Of a stretch of 64,000 bases of DNA, positions 22,422-31,117 are shown piece after piece. The position numbers were made by a program, and so were the translations under genes. Every line of letters starts with the position of its first letter. The stretch's first letter is position 1. Below the pieces are notes generated by a model. The model was given only the letters and a program-made list of their open reading frames with translations, was not told the DNA's origin and ran no database searches. This DNA comes from a virus, in the IMG/VR virus record IMGVR_UViG_3300028920_000045, positions 1 through 64,000 of that record. The stretch is one strand, 5' to 3'.

Positions 22422-25400
22422 ATGGCCCTCTCGCACAAGGACTTCTTTTATTACGTCGAAATGAATCCGGCACACTGGAGGAGGTTCGCCCATATCCTCC
22501 AGGGCGAGGACGTCCTGATCTCCTTCATTCACCTCACGAAGAAGAAGGACCCCCGTCGGACCTTCACCGAGGAACTCAAGAAACACTCGGGGCGGGTCAT
22601 GATCGACTCGGGTGGGTTCTCCAATTTCACCCGACCCGGGACGGTCCGCTTCGACGAGTGGGCCGAGTACGTCAAGGACGCGAAGTCGTGGTGCGACGAG
22701 TACGTGACCTTCGACGACCTCGGGTCCAGGTCTCGGACCCTCAAGTTCTTCGCCAAGGCTCGGAAGCTCGGTCTCGACCCCCTCTTCGTCGACCACCTCT
22801 GGATGCGAACCCAGAGGACCGAGGTCGACGCGATCTGGAAGTCGGCCGACAAGCTCTGTCTCTCCGGGTTCGCCCGGACCCTCCCGACGCAGAAGCCGTT
22901 TCCCGGTGACCCGAAAGCCCGGGTACACGAGGCCTTCGAGAAGGGGCGAGAGCACAAGACCTCGACTCACCTCCTCGCCGTGTCCTCTCTCCGTCGGTTC
23001 CTGCCCTACCTGGATCGAGTTCACTCCGTCGACTCGGCGGGGTGGGCCAAGGGAGCGGCGTTCGGGGCCGTCCTGATCTTCGACCCCGAGGACCTCGGGG
23101 GAGGTCTCGTCGTCCCCCGGGTCCGGGCCTACCGGTACCCCGGAGGAACGTCGGAGACGAACGCCGTCCTCTCGGCTGACCAGAAGAGAGAGTCCTGGGA
23201 CTATCCTCTCCGGAAGTTCAAGGTCCCGACCCACTGGGCTTTGCCCCAGAGGGCGAAGGCCGTCTCTCTCTGGAACCTCAAGCGGTACATCAAAGCCGTT
23301 AAGAAGGTGGACCCCGACGACCTCCGGAAGAGGATCGCCCAGAGAGCCGAGGAGAAGAAGGTCTCGAAGTCGACGACGTACTTCTTCCTCGACGGGGACG
23401 ACTTCGACTTCGACGGGATGGAACCGGTCGAGAAGAAGAAGGCCGAAGCCGAGATCGACCGAGACGAGATCAAGGGTTATCTTGATCAGGCCGGGGACTT
23501 CGTCGTCGTTCCCGAGTTCGTCTCCCTGGTCGGGTCGATGGTCACGGGTGATCCCGAGACTCCTCCCCAGGATGTCGACCTCCTCGTCCGTGGTCTACAA
23601 CCCGACCCGAAGATCGAACTCAAGCTCGACCGGATCTTCCCCCCGGAGGTTCGTGAGCACGTCTCGATCATCTTCGATCCCCAGGGACCGAACTGGGACT
23701 CCCTCCCGTTGTACGACCTGGTCTGTCGTCGACGGACGGACGACCAGGTCAAGGCCGTCGACGAGCCGGGGTACAAGCCCTTCCCGTCTCGACATCCGGT
23801 CACGAAGGCCACGGTCAGGGTCGGTCGTCCGTTCACCCCCCTCAAGGCTCGGGGTGGATACCACCTCGGGGAGTTCTTCGACCTCGGTCCTCTCTGGGAC
23901 CTCTGGGTCGACCCGAACCTCAAGTCGGGGAAGTCCATCGCCGTCGAGCCGAAGTACGACGGGATCAGGTTCACGGTCCACAAGGACGGAGACAAGGTCT
24001 GGGTCTTCACCGAAGACGAGAAGAGAGACCGGGCCGAGATCCTGGTCGACGTCGTCGAGGAGGTCAAGGGACTCAAGCCCGACCGACTGATCCTCGACGG
24101 TGAGCTGGTGAAGTGGGAAAAGGGTCAACCTCTCGCCCGTCACGACATGATGGACCTCGTCGTCGGCAAGGACCCGATCAAGGGCGAGGACCTCCGACTC
24201 AACGTCTTCGACGTCGTCTGGGCCGACGACGAGTCACTCGTCGACTCGACCTGGGAGGACCGACAGAAGGCCCTGCGAACGGTCCTCCCGGAAGACGGGA
24301 AGCACCTCCGACGAGTCCGTCCTCGGGTCGTCTCGAATCGACGGGAGTTCACCGCCGCCCTCAAGTGGGCTCGGAACTTCGTCGGTTCCGAAGGGGCGAT
24401 GCTCAAGTTGACCGACTCCCCGTACGACCTCGACGGTCGCACCGGAGCCTGGGCCAAGCTCAAGGACGTATTCGAGATCAAGTGCGTCGTGATCGGTGTC
24501 CGCAAGAAGATGCCGACCGACCAGGAGGACCCGAAGTTCCGGTCGTCCCCCGGCCGGTGGACCTTCGAGGGGATCAAGGACCCGTCTGCCTACACGTACC
24601 GGTGCGCCGTCCGTGGTCGAGGAGGACAGCTCGTTCCCATCGAAGGGGAGAGGACGTACACCGACTCGGACCTCAAGGTCCGGTACGTCAAGGCCGGGGA
24701 CAAGGACCCGGTCACCGGACAGGTCGCCTCGACCTCGGGGTGGAAGGGTGTCGACGACCCGGCACTCTGGAAGATGGGTCGAGGGTTCAAGAGTCGAGGT
24801 GCGGGCGACCTGGAGTACGGGATCACGTACAACACGGGGACCGAGGCCGAGATCGGTGACGTGATCACGGTCTCCCCTGTCCTGGTCCGTGACTGGGTCG
24901 GTGAGGACGGTCGACGACACTACTCCTGGACGTTCCCTATCGTTCGGGAGGCAGACCCGACCCGGGAGAAGCCCGACACCGTCGAGGACCTCCGACGGAT
25001 CGCGGAGTCCTCGTCCGACCGTTCCCCCGAGAAGGAACCGAAGCCCGAAGAGGTCCAGGCGGCAGCTCTCTCGCCGTCGACCCTCCGACTCTCCTACCTC
25101 CAGAAACAGAAGAGGACGGACCTCGACCCGGACGAGACGAGCCGTGAAGAGTCGAGGGAACTCACCGAGGCTCTCACGGGTGATCCCTACCAGGTCGAGC
25201 AGAAGGGAGCGAAGTCGTACCCGTTCGTCTTCCAGTACCATTATCGAGGGTTCTGGTCGGACGAGGAGAGGGACCAGCTCCGGAAGGCACTGGTCCGGGC
25301 CAGAGCTGCCAGAGACCGAGGTGAGAAGGACGAGGCTAGGACTCTCCTCAAGGGACTCTGGCAGGAGTTCTCTCCGCTCCGTCTCAAGGCACCGGTTGAG

Positions 25401-26546
25401 GAGATCCGAGAAGCGGCGAACCGGGCCGACGACGCAGGGGAGGGGAACGTCTCCCCGACCGTCCGTCGGTTCCTCGACGACAAGGTCCCCGACCTCGACG
25501 AACTCGACGACGTCGAGAAGAAGATCGTCAACCTCGGGAACGTCCACGGCGATCTGCGAATGAAGTCTCCCGAGGGGAACTGGCTCGTCGGGTGGACACT
25601 CGATACCCCGAAGACGGCGGTCCAGACTCTCGGCGGGGAGGCCACTCCTCTCCTCCGGTCGATGGTCACCGACAACGAACCAGGGGACAACGTCGTCTCT
25701 CAACGGAAGCTCGTCCAGCCGGTGTCGTGGCTCAAGGTGGTCACGAAGGACAAGCCGGTTAAGAAGATCGGTCCGGGCGACGTCGGGTCGACCAGGGGGA
25801 CCTCGGCCGAGTACCATTACGTCGACTCCGGTGAGGTTGTCTTCGGAGCACAGAAGACGGACTTTCACGAGTACTTCTTCTTCCCGAAGTCGGGGAAGTG
25901 GGGAGGTCGGTGGGGCGTCCAGTTGATCGAGGGTCGCCCCGATTACGAACGAGTCCCCGGCGAGTTCTGGATCACGAACCGACCGGCCAAGACCCAGACG
26001 CCCTATATCCAGACCCACGACCGGAAGGTCGAGGAGGAGAAGGCGAAGAAGGACAAGGTCGACCTCGTCTGGAACGAGGACACGATCAAGGCCCTCCGGA
26101 GGAAGAAGTACCCCGACCTGGCCGACGTGAAGAAGTCGACCGGCACGGACGCGGACACCGACGAACGGCAGCGGGTGTCGATCTCGATCCCGATTGTCAA
26201 GGTGGCGAAGGAGGAGCGGTACATCATGGGGATCGTCATGATCCCCGAAGTCGCTGACGCCCACGGTGAGGTTACCTCTGCGGAGGAGATCAGACAGGCC
26301 GCTCACAAATTCCTTGCGCGGGGTCCGAAGATCGGCTATCAACATAGCGAGACCCCCGGAGGCTTGACCCTGCTGGAGAGTTACATTGCGCCGGTCGACT
26401 TCGCACTCGGTACCAGGAAGATCGTCAAGGGGACGTGGCTCATGGCCGTCCGGGTCGACAACGACAAGATCTGGAAGGAAGTCAAGGACGGGACGATCAC
26501 CGGTTTCAGTATCGAGGGGTACGCCCGCAAAGTGCCGGTGACCTGA
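22422..26546 (+). CDS. Fusion: DpdA-like TGT + NTase-like + DNA ligase + PE-like + prohead protease
   Basis: One uninterrupted 1374-residue protein; ATG 22422 has GGGAGG nine bases upstream. Domains in order: (1) 1-250, TGT/DpdA-like, with MIDSGGFSNF (Asp62), FDDLGS near 97 and HSVDSAGW (Asp204), which would exchange guanine for preQ0 in DNA; (2) 360-470, nucleotidyltransferase-like, with LVGSMV then DVDLLVR; (3) 485-870, ATP-dependent DNA ligase, with EPKYDGIR (Lys511 nucleophile), LILDGELV, NVFDVVW, SEGAMLK and an OB-like part; (4) 930-1190, resembling LigD 3'-phosphoesterase (FQYHYRG, VHGDLRM); (5) 1250-1374, XkdF-like prohead protease with YIMGIVMIPE, DAHGEVTSAEEI and GYQHSE. It is followed by scaffold and capsid. 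The protease may release the other enzymes, which is inference. The domain 4 assignment is the weakest. Confidence 0.88.
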   Translation: MALSHKDFFYYVEMNPAHWRRFAHILQGEDVLISFIHLTKKKDPRRTFTEELKKHSGRVMIDSGGFSNFTRPGTVRFDEWAEYVKDAKSWCDEYVTFDDLGSRSRTLKFFAKARKLGLDPLFVDHLWMRTQRTEVDAIWKSADKLCLSGFARTLPTQKPFPGDPKARVHEAFEKGREHKTSTHLLAVSSLRRFLPYLDRVHSVDSAGWAKGAAFGAVLIFDPEDLGGGLVVPRVRAYRYPGGTSETNAVLSADQKRESWDYPLRKFKVPTHWALPQRAKAVSLWNLKRYIKAVKKVDPDDLRKRIAQRAEEKKVSKSTTYFFLDGDDFDFDGMEPVEKKKAEAEIDRDEIKGYLDQAGDFVVVPEFVSLVGSMVTGDPETPPQDVDLLVRGLQPDPKIELKLDRIFPPEVREHVSIIFDPQGPNWDSLPLYDLVCRRRTDDQVKAVDEPGYKPFPSRHPVTKATVRVGRPFTPLKARGGYHLGEFFDLGPLWDLWVDPNLKSGKSIAVEPKYDGIRFTVHKDGDKVWVFTEDEKRDRAEILVDVVEEVKGLKPDRLILDGELVKWEKGQPLARHDMMDLVVGKDPIKGEDLRLNVFDVVWADDESLVDSTWEDRQKALRTVLPEDGKHLRRVRPRVVSNRREFTAALKWARNFVGSEGAMLKLTDSPYDLDGRTGAWAKLKDVFEIKCVVIGVRKKMPTDQEDPKFRSSPGRWTFEGIKDPSAYTYRCAVRGRGGQLVPIEGERTYTDSDLKVRYVKAGDKDPVTGQVASTSGWKGVDDPALWKMGRGFKSRGAGDLEYGITYNTGTEAEIGDVITVSPVLVRDWVGEDGRRHYSWTFPIVREADPTREKPDTVEDLRRIAESSSDRSPEKEPKPEEVQAAALSPSTLRLSYLQKQKRTDLDPDETSREESRELTEALTGDPYQVEQKGAKSYPFVFQYHYRGFWSDEERDQLRKALVRARAARDRGEKDEARTLLKGLWQEFSPLRLKAPVEEIREAANRADDAGEGNVSPTVRRFLDDKVPDLDELDDVEKKIVNLGNVHGDLRMKSPEGNWLVGWTLDTPKTAVQTLGGEATPLLRSMVTDNEPGDNVVSQRKLVQPVSWLKVVTKDKPVKKIGPGDVGSTRGTSAEYHYVDSGEVVFGAQKTDFHEYFFFPKSGKWGGRWGVQLIEGRPDYERVPGEFWITNRPAKTQTPYIQTHDRKVEEEKAKKDKVDLVWNEDTIKALRRKKYPDLADVKKSTGTDADTDERQRVSISIPIVKVAKEERYIMGIVMIPEVADAHGEVTSAEEIRQAAHKFLARGPKIGYQHSETPGGLTLLESYIAPVDFALGTRKIVKGTWLMAVRVDNDKIWKEVKDGTITGFSIEGYARKVPVT

Positions 26547-26568
26547 TCTGGGGCAAAGGGATTCGAGC

Positions 26569-27597
26569 ATGTCGAGCACACCCGAGACGACGACAACCGA
26601 GAAGAAGGCCGAACGTCGTCTCGTCGATCTCCAGGTTTCAAACGTCGACCTCGTCGACGACGCCGCGAACGAAACGACGTTCTCTGTCGTGAAACGGAAG
26701 GAGGGCCGAGGGATGGCCGCAAAGAAGTCGAAGGTCCAGAAGTCGGAGGAAGAGACGGTCGCCACCGAGGTCGCCGGGGACGAGTCCACGTCGGGGGGCG
26801 AGACCACCGAGGAGTCGACCGAGGAGACCACCGAGGAGTCGACCGAGGAGTCGGCCGAGGACGGCGGCTCCGAGACCGTCGGGAACGACGGCGGTGACCC
26901 CCAGGCCGCGATCCTCAACGGCGTGTCGAAGACCGCCGAGGCCGTGACCCAGCTCGGGGAGCGGCTCGACCAGTTCCTCAAGGCCATGTCCGGGAAGAAG
27001 GACAAGACGAAGAAGGAGGACGAGGAGGACGACTCCGAGGGCGTCGAGAAGCAGACCGGCGGGGACATGGTCAAGATGATCAAGGACCACCTCGCCGCCG
27101 CCCTCAAGGTCACGGACCTCCCGGCCGACGCGAAGACCGAGATCGACGCGGCCATCGCCGTCCTCGGGAAGATGGGGACGTACCCCGACGCGAAGTCGAA
27201 GGACGGCGAGGAGGTCACCAAGGCCGGTCGGGTCTTCTCCGCGAAGAACCTCAAGACCATGAAGACGGCCTTCGAGGCCCTCGACTCCCTGATCAAGATG
27301 GTCGAGTCCGAGGCCGAGGACACGACCAAGGGGAAGACGAAGAAGACCGAGGACGAGGACGGCGACGAGAAGGTGACCAAGGCCGTCGACGGTGCCGACC
27401 AGGTGACCAAGGCCGTCAAGGGTCTCACCGCCGTCGTCGAGAAGGTGACCAAGCGGCTCGACGACGTCGAGGGGCTCGTCGGCGTCTCGAAGTCCCTGGG
27501 CGACGACGAGGACGGCGACGACAACTCGACCGTCCAGGAGTCCGGGACCTGGGACTCGCTGGGGCTGATCCCCGACGAGTTCACCGGCCAGAAGTAG
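26569..27597 (+). CDS. Scaffold-like capsid assembly protein
   Basis: A 342-residue protein between protease and capsid, the usual scaffold position. Residues 15-45 (RRLVDLQVSNVDLVDDAANE, then TTFSVVKRK) resemble the segment that follows XkdF-like proteases in related phages. The remainder is acidic, low-complexity (tandem Thr-Glu-Glu-Ser units near 75-92) and helical with Lys-rich KKDKTKKEDEED tracts, typical of scaffolds. Codons shift here toward GGC, GCC and CTG, shared with the capsid gene, suggesting selection for high expression. The ribosome site (AAAGGG) is weak. Confidence 0.72.
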   Translation: MSSTPETTTTEKKAERRLVDLQVSNVDLVDDAANETTFSVVKRKEGRGMAAKKSKVQKSEEETVATEVAGDESTSGGETTEESTEETTEESTEESAEDGGSETVGNDGGDPQAAILNGVSKTAEAVTQLGERLDQFLKAMSGKKDKTKKEDEEDDSEGVEKQTGGDMVKMIKDHLAAALKVTDLPADAKTEIDAAIAVLGKMGTYPDAKSKDGEEVTKAGRVFSAKNLKTMKTAFEALDSLIKMVESEAEDTTKGKTKKTEDEDGDEKVTKAVDGADQVTKAVKGLTAVVEKVTKRLDDVEGLVGVSKSLGDDEDGDDNSTVQESGTWDSLGLIPDEFTGQK

Positions 27598-27602
27598 ATC
27601 GC

Positions 27603-27620
27603 CCCGGGGTTGAACCCGGG
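27603..27620 (+). terminator. CCCGGG hairpin between scaffold and capsid
   Basis: CCCGGG (27603-27608) and CCCGGG (27615-27620) are self-complementary around GTTGAA. Six G:C pairs, no T run. It lies between scaffold and capsid, where partial termination or RNA processing would set relative amounts. Confidence 0.35.
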
Positions 27621-27684
27621 ATCGTGAACACGGGGCTCCGGTGGGGATACCGTGGCCCGAAAGAGAAAGGACAGGAGGCCCACA

Positions 27685-28899
27685 ATGGCAGTCGGAAACC
27701 CCGAGGTGCTCCGTAAGGCCGTGATCACGACCGACGCGATCACGACCGCAGGCAAGCTCAACCCCGAGCAGGCCGACAAGTTCATCGACTACGTCTTCGA
27801 CGTGACCAAGCTCAAGGGGAACGCCCGGACGATCAAGTTCCGGTCGGAGCAGTACTACATCGACAAGATCGGTGTCGGGGCGCGGGTCGCGGTGCCGAAG
27901 GTCGAGGCCAAGGACCCCGGGGTCCGTCGGGGCGTGTCGACGTCCCGGGTCACCCTGCACCCGCAGGAGATCATGTGCCCCTTCGAGATCTCGTACCAGA
28001 TGCTCGAACAGAACCTCGAAGGGGAGGCCCTGGCCGAGAAGCTGATCCGTCTCTTCTCGATCCAGTTCGGGAACGACATGGAGGAGCTGTGCATCCAGGG
28101 TGACCAGCTCGGTCGCGCGGTCCTCCAGTCCGAGTACATCGACGGCGGCGACCCGACCCGGTACGTCCGGGACAACTATCTCAAGCTCCAGGACGGCTGG
28201 CTCACCCTGGCGCGGGCGGGTCACGGGGTCGATGCGGACCAGGCCAACGTGTCGAACCGGATCTTCTCCCGGCTCCTCAACGCCCTCCCCGAGAAGTTCA
28301 AGCGGAACCGTGGTCAGCTCCGGTTCTTCTGCTCGACCGACCTGGAGCAGAACTACCGCGAGAAGGTCTCGGCCCGCGCGACCGGCAAGGGCGACCAGGC
28401 CCTCATGTCCGAGGTCCCGCTGACCCCGTACGGGATTCCGCTGATCGGCGTCCCGCTCCTGCCGATGGGTCCCCGGATCGTCGAGCACGTCGTCCTGACC
28501 GGCACCACGGCGGTCCCCCTGCTCTACAAGGGGATCACCTCGGTCGTCGTGCTCCCGTCCGACCTGGACCAGACCCCGACCACGCCGTACGTCGAGGGCT
28601 CGGGCAACGACTACAACCTCACGACCGCCGCCGACGGGACCGTGTCCATCGCCCGCGACGGTGCGTCGACCATCCCCTCCGGGGCGACGGTCAAGGTGAC
28701 GTACTCGGCCCTGGCCCAGATCATCCTCACGCACGAGAGCAACATGATCGTGGGGCTGAACAAGGACACCGTCCGTCTGGAACGGGACCGCGACATCTTC
28801 GCGGGCGTCCTCCAGTTCGCCCTCACCGCCGACCTCGCCGTCGAGTACGAGGAGGCCGACGCCATCGCCTTCGCCTACAACGTCGGGACCGACGTCTAG
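27685..28899 (+). CDS. Major capsid protein
   Basis: A 404-residue protein; ATG 27685 follows AGGAGGCCC (an upstream GTG at 27652 is rejected). Position after protease and scaffold, length, and the helix-rich start followed by conserved patterns (LHPQEIMCPFEISYQMLEQN, then GIPLIGVPLLP) fit HK97-fold capsids of the PBSX/SPP1 branch. Residues about 300-345 look like an inserted Ser/Thr/Gly beta domain. It would assemble on the scaffold and be processed by the XkdF-like protease. It uses GCG, CGC and GGC codons more than most genes here, consistent with very high expression. Confidence 0.88.
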   Translation: MAVGNPEVLRKAVITTDAITTAGKLNPEQADKFIDYVFDVTKLKGNARTIKFRSEQYYIDKIGVGARVAVPKVEAKDPGVRRGVSTSRVTLHPQEIMCPFEISYQMLEQNLEGEALAEKLIRLFSIQFGNDMEELCIQGDQLGRAVLQSEYIDGGDPTRYVRDNYLKLQDGWLTLARAGHGVDADQANVSNRIFSRLLNALPEKFKRNRGQLRFFCSTDLEQNYREKVSARATGKGDQALMSEVPLTPYGIPLIGVPLLPMGPRIVEHVVLTGTTAVPLLYKGITSVVVLPSDLDQTPTTPYVEGSGNDYNLTTAADGTVSIARDGASTIPSGATVKVTYSALAQIILTHESNMIVGLNKDTVRLERDRDIFAGVLQFALTADLAVEYEEADAIAFAYNVGTDV

Positions 28900-28939
28900 G
28901 TCGAGGAGACGTCGTCGACCGAGTGACCCAGTTCCATCC

Positions 28940-28970
28940 GAGGGGGCGGGGGTGTGACTCCCGCCCCCTC
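28940..28970 (+). terminator. Strong 11-bp terminator after the capsid gene
   Basis: GAGGGGGCGGG (28940-28950) pairs perfectly with CCCGCCCCCTC (28960-28970), 9-base loop, followed by GACTTCTGTCC. It lies 41 bases after the capsid stop and is probably a partial terminator or 3' stabiliser of capsid mRNA. Confidence 0.7.
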
Positions 28971-29006
28971 GACTTCTGTCCATAGCCCGAGAGGAGGAGG
29001 AACCTC

Positions 29007-29621
29007 ATGGCAACCGCGAGGAAGTCAGGGTCGAAGAAGAAGACCGCTGCGAAGACTCGCCCGTCGAAGAAGAAGACGTCGAAGAAGAAGACGTCGAAGA
29101 AGGTCTCCGTCGGGTCGAAGGTCAAGACCGACTTGCCGCCCCCGACACCGGCCGAGGGCGACGAGGGGAACGACCAGTCCGACCCCGTCGAGAAGAAGAA
29201 GGGCGAGCCCGACTCGACCGGGAAGCCCTGGTGCTTCGGCCAGACCGACCAGCTCGACGAGGGTGAGGTCTGTACGGAGTGCGACCACCTCGACGACTGT
29301 GCGGCCGAGGTCGCCCTCACGAACGTCCCCCTCGACGAGCCCGACGACGACGACGAGACCGAGGGGACGTCGGAGCCGGTGGAGTCCGAGGAGAAGAAGC
29401 CGATCCGTCGGTCCCGTCCGAAGAAGACGGTCCTCGACGCCCCCGCCCCCGGGAACGGTGCTCGGGTCGTTCTGATCCAGGGCCGGTCGGACACCCCGGC
29501 CGGGGTCGGGGTCAGGTTCCAGGCCGGGGTACCGGTCCTGCTCAACGACCCGGCGAAGATCGACATCCTCCGGGGCAACCCCCGGTACTCGGTCGTCGAG
29601 GCCACGCCGACGAAGAAGTGA
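29007..29621 (+). CDS. Lys-rich protein with a four-cysteine cluster
   Basis: A 204-residue protein; ATG 29007 follows GGAGGAGGAACC. Residues 1-40 are histone-tail-like (repeated SKKKT units), encoded by a short DNA repeat. Residues about 75-98 hold WCFG, CTEC and DDCA, a C-x13-C-x2-C-x5-C cluster suited to zinc or an iron-sulfur centre. After an acidic linker, the C-terminal 60 residues are beta-rich (ARVVLIQGRSDTPAGVGVRF). It directly follows the capsid, so it may be virion-associated and bind DNA, which is inference. Confidence 0.7.
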   Translation: MATARKSGSKKKTAAKTRPSKKKTSKKKTSKKVSVGSKVKTDLPPPTPAEGDEGNDQSDPVEKKKGEPDSTGKPWCFGQTDQLDEGEVCTECDHLDDCAAEVALTNVPLDEPDDDDETEGTSEPVESEEKKPIRRSRPKKTVLDAPAPGNGARVVLIQGRSDTPAGVGVRFQAGVPVLLNDPAKIDILRGNPRYSVVEATPTKK

Positions 29622-29632
29622 GGAGGTCCCCG

Positions 29633-30232
29633 ATGTCCACCGAGTACACACACGGTCTCTCCCTCAAGTCCTTCGGCTCGTCCGTCGAGGTCCAGCTCCC
29701 CGACCGGAAGGTCCTGGTCAACGGCCGTCGACGTGTCCTGATCACGTCGGCCGAGAAGGACTGGGTCGAGGAGTCCGACGACTCGTCCCTCTTCCGTGTC
29801 CGTGAGCTGCCGAAGCCCAGGGCTCCCCGGAAGAAGAAGCCGGTCGAGCCGAAGACGGCCGAGCCGAAGAAGAGGAACTTCGTCGAGACCCCCTCCCGCG
29901 AGGAGATCGAGAAGGCCGACGAGGAGACCCGGAAGGCCCAGGAGGAGGAGAAGGCCGACGCCGAGGAGTCCCGGAAGAAGTCGAAGGACGAACGAGACGC
30001 CCGGAGACGGGCGAAGTCCACCGACGGGGACTCCGACACCCCCGAGGGGGAGAACGTCGACCAGGACGGACCTCCGGACCAGGACGACCCCCTCTCGGTC
30101 GAGGTCGGGGCGATGTCGGCCACGGTCGACCCGGGACCCGACGGGCAGCTCGGGACCGACGACGACGAGACCACGATCACCCCGAAGAAGAAGACCCGGA
30201 AGAAGAAGTCGAAGTCGAAGACCGAGGGGTGA
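29633..30232 (+). CDS. Low-complexity charged protein after the capsid gene
   Basis: A 199-residue protein starting at ATG 29633 behind AGGAGG. Residues 1-60 are beta-rich (LKSFGSSVEVQLPDRKVLV, then RRRVLITSAEKDWVEE), followed by Lys/Pro linkers, a charged helix (about 90-130) and an Asp-rich region ending with a Lys/Arg cluster (KKKTRKKKSKSK). The layout resembles its upstream neighbour: a small folded domain plus disordered charged tail. No family was recognised. Confidence 0.65.
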   Translation: MSTEYTHGLSLKSFGSSVEVQLPDRKVLVNGRRRVLITSAEKDWVEESDDSSLFRVRELPKPRAPRKKKPVEPKTAEPKKRNFVETPSREEIEKADEETRKAQEEEKADAEESRKKSKDERDARRRAKSTDGDSDTPEGENVDQDGPPDQDDPLSVEVGAMSATVDPGPDGQLGTDDDETTITPKKKTRKKKSKSKTEG

Positions 30233-30259
30233 CCGACCCCTCGTCCGTCGGGGGGTCCT

Positions 30260-30655
30260 GTGCTCAAGATCAACCGCCGAGACGGTAGGACCCTCACCTT
30301 CGACCTCCTCACCGTCGAGGGTCTCGACGACTGGGTCAAGGCCCAGGGCGACCCGAAGTTCCAGTCCCAGATCTCCGGAGCCGGTATCCTCCACGACGGA
30401 GTGCTCCACGTCCTGACCATCCCCCAGGGGTTCCGGACGTTGTCCTTCGAGGCAGAGGTCCTCTACCGGAAGAACGGAGACGGGACCAAGGTTGCGGGGG
30501 AACGACTCACCTGCTACGCTGACCACGTCCGACTCACGGTGACCGTTCACCACGGGTCTCGTCCGAAGGTGGCGAAGTACTCCACCGCCCGGGTCGGACG
30601 AATGAGGTACAACCCGGCCCTCCACGGGCCGGTCAGGAAGGAGAGAGACTCATGA
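30260..30655 (+). CDS. Small structural-module protein, unknown
   Basis: A 131-residue protein at GTG 30260. It is beta-rich with several aromatic strands (VLHVLTIPQGFRTLSFEAEV, then VRLTVTVHHG) and a basic C-terminus. Position between capsid and small head-associated proteins suggests a head component. The ribosome site is poor (GGGGGG). Its stop overlaps the next ATG. Confidence 0.62.
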   Translation: MLKINRRDGRTLTFDLLTVEGLDDWVKAQGDPKFQSQISGAGILHDGVLHVLTIPQGFRTLSFEAEVLYRKNGDGTKVAGERLTCYADHVRLTVTVHHGSRPKVAKYSTARVGRMRYNPALHGPVRKERDS

Positions 30656-31110
30656 GTCAGACCCCACACAAGGACGACCCCCGAGCCCTCCAGACCGACG
30701 ACGAGGGGCTCCCGATCCCCGCCTACAAGCTCACGGTCAGAGACGCAGAGCTGACCGGTGTCCTGGTCACGGTCGGGGCGACGGTCGAGGTTGAGGACCT
30801 GGAACTCCGAGGTCGGGTCGTTCGTCTCCAGGTGAAGAAGACGGCGGGCTCGGCCAGTAACTACTCGGTCCAGGTCCTCACCCGAGATCCGGACTCGACC
30901 CCGGCCCCTCACGACTTCGACGACGTGTACCCGACGACGTCTCACGCCGTCGCCAGCGATCCGGTCGACGAGAACGTCGACAAGGTGTACGAGAACCGAG
31001 ACGGAGACGGTGGTCCGAGGAAGCGGTCCCTCTACGTCAAGATCATTCCGGACGACTCGGCCACGCCTAACGACTTCGACATCCGGCTCTCGGTCGAGCA
31101 GATGGTGTGA
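30652..31110 (+). CDS. Small beta-rich head-module protein, unknown
   Basis: A 152-residue protein; ATG 30652 overlaps the previous stop, with GGAGAGA upstream. Many strands (ELTGVLVTVGATVEVEDLEL) precede an acidic middle. The pattern resembles Ig-like or jellyroll decoration proteins, without a specific match. Three paralogous proteins follow immediately. Confidence 0.62.
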   Translation: MSQTPHKDDPRALQTDDEGLPIPAYKLTVRDAELTGVLVTVGATVEVEDLELRGRVVRLQVKKTAGSASNYSVQVLTRDPDSTPAPHDFDDVYPTTSHAVASDPVDENVDKVYENRDGDGGPRKRSLYVKIIPDDSATPNDFDIRLSVEQMV

Positions 31111-31117
31111 GGTCCTC

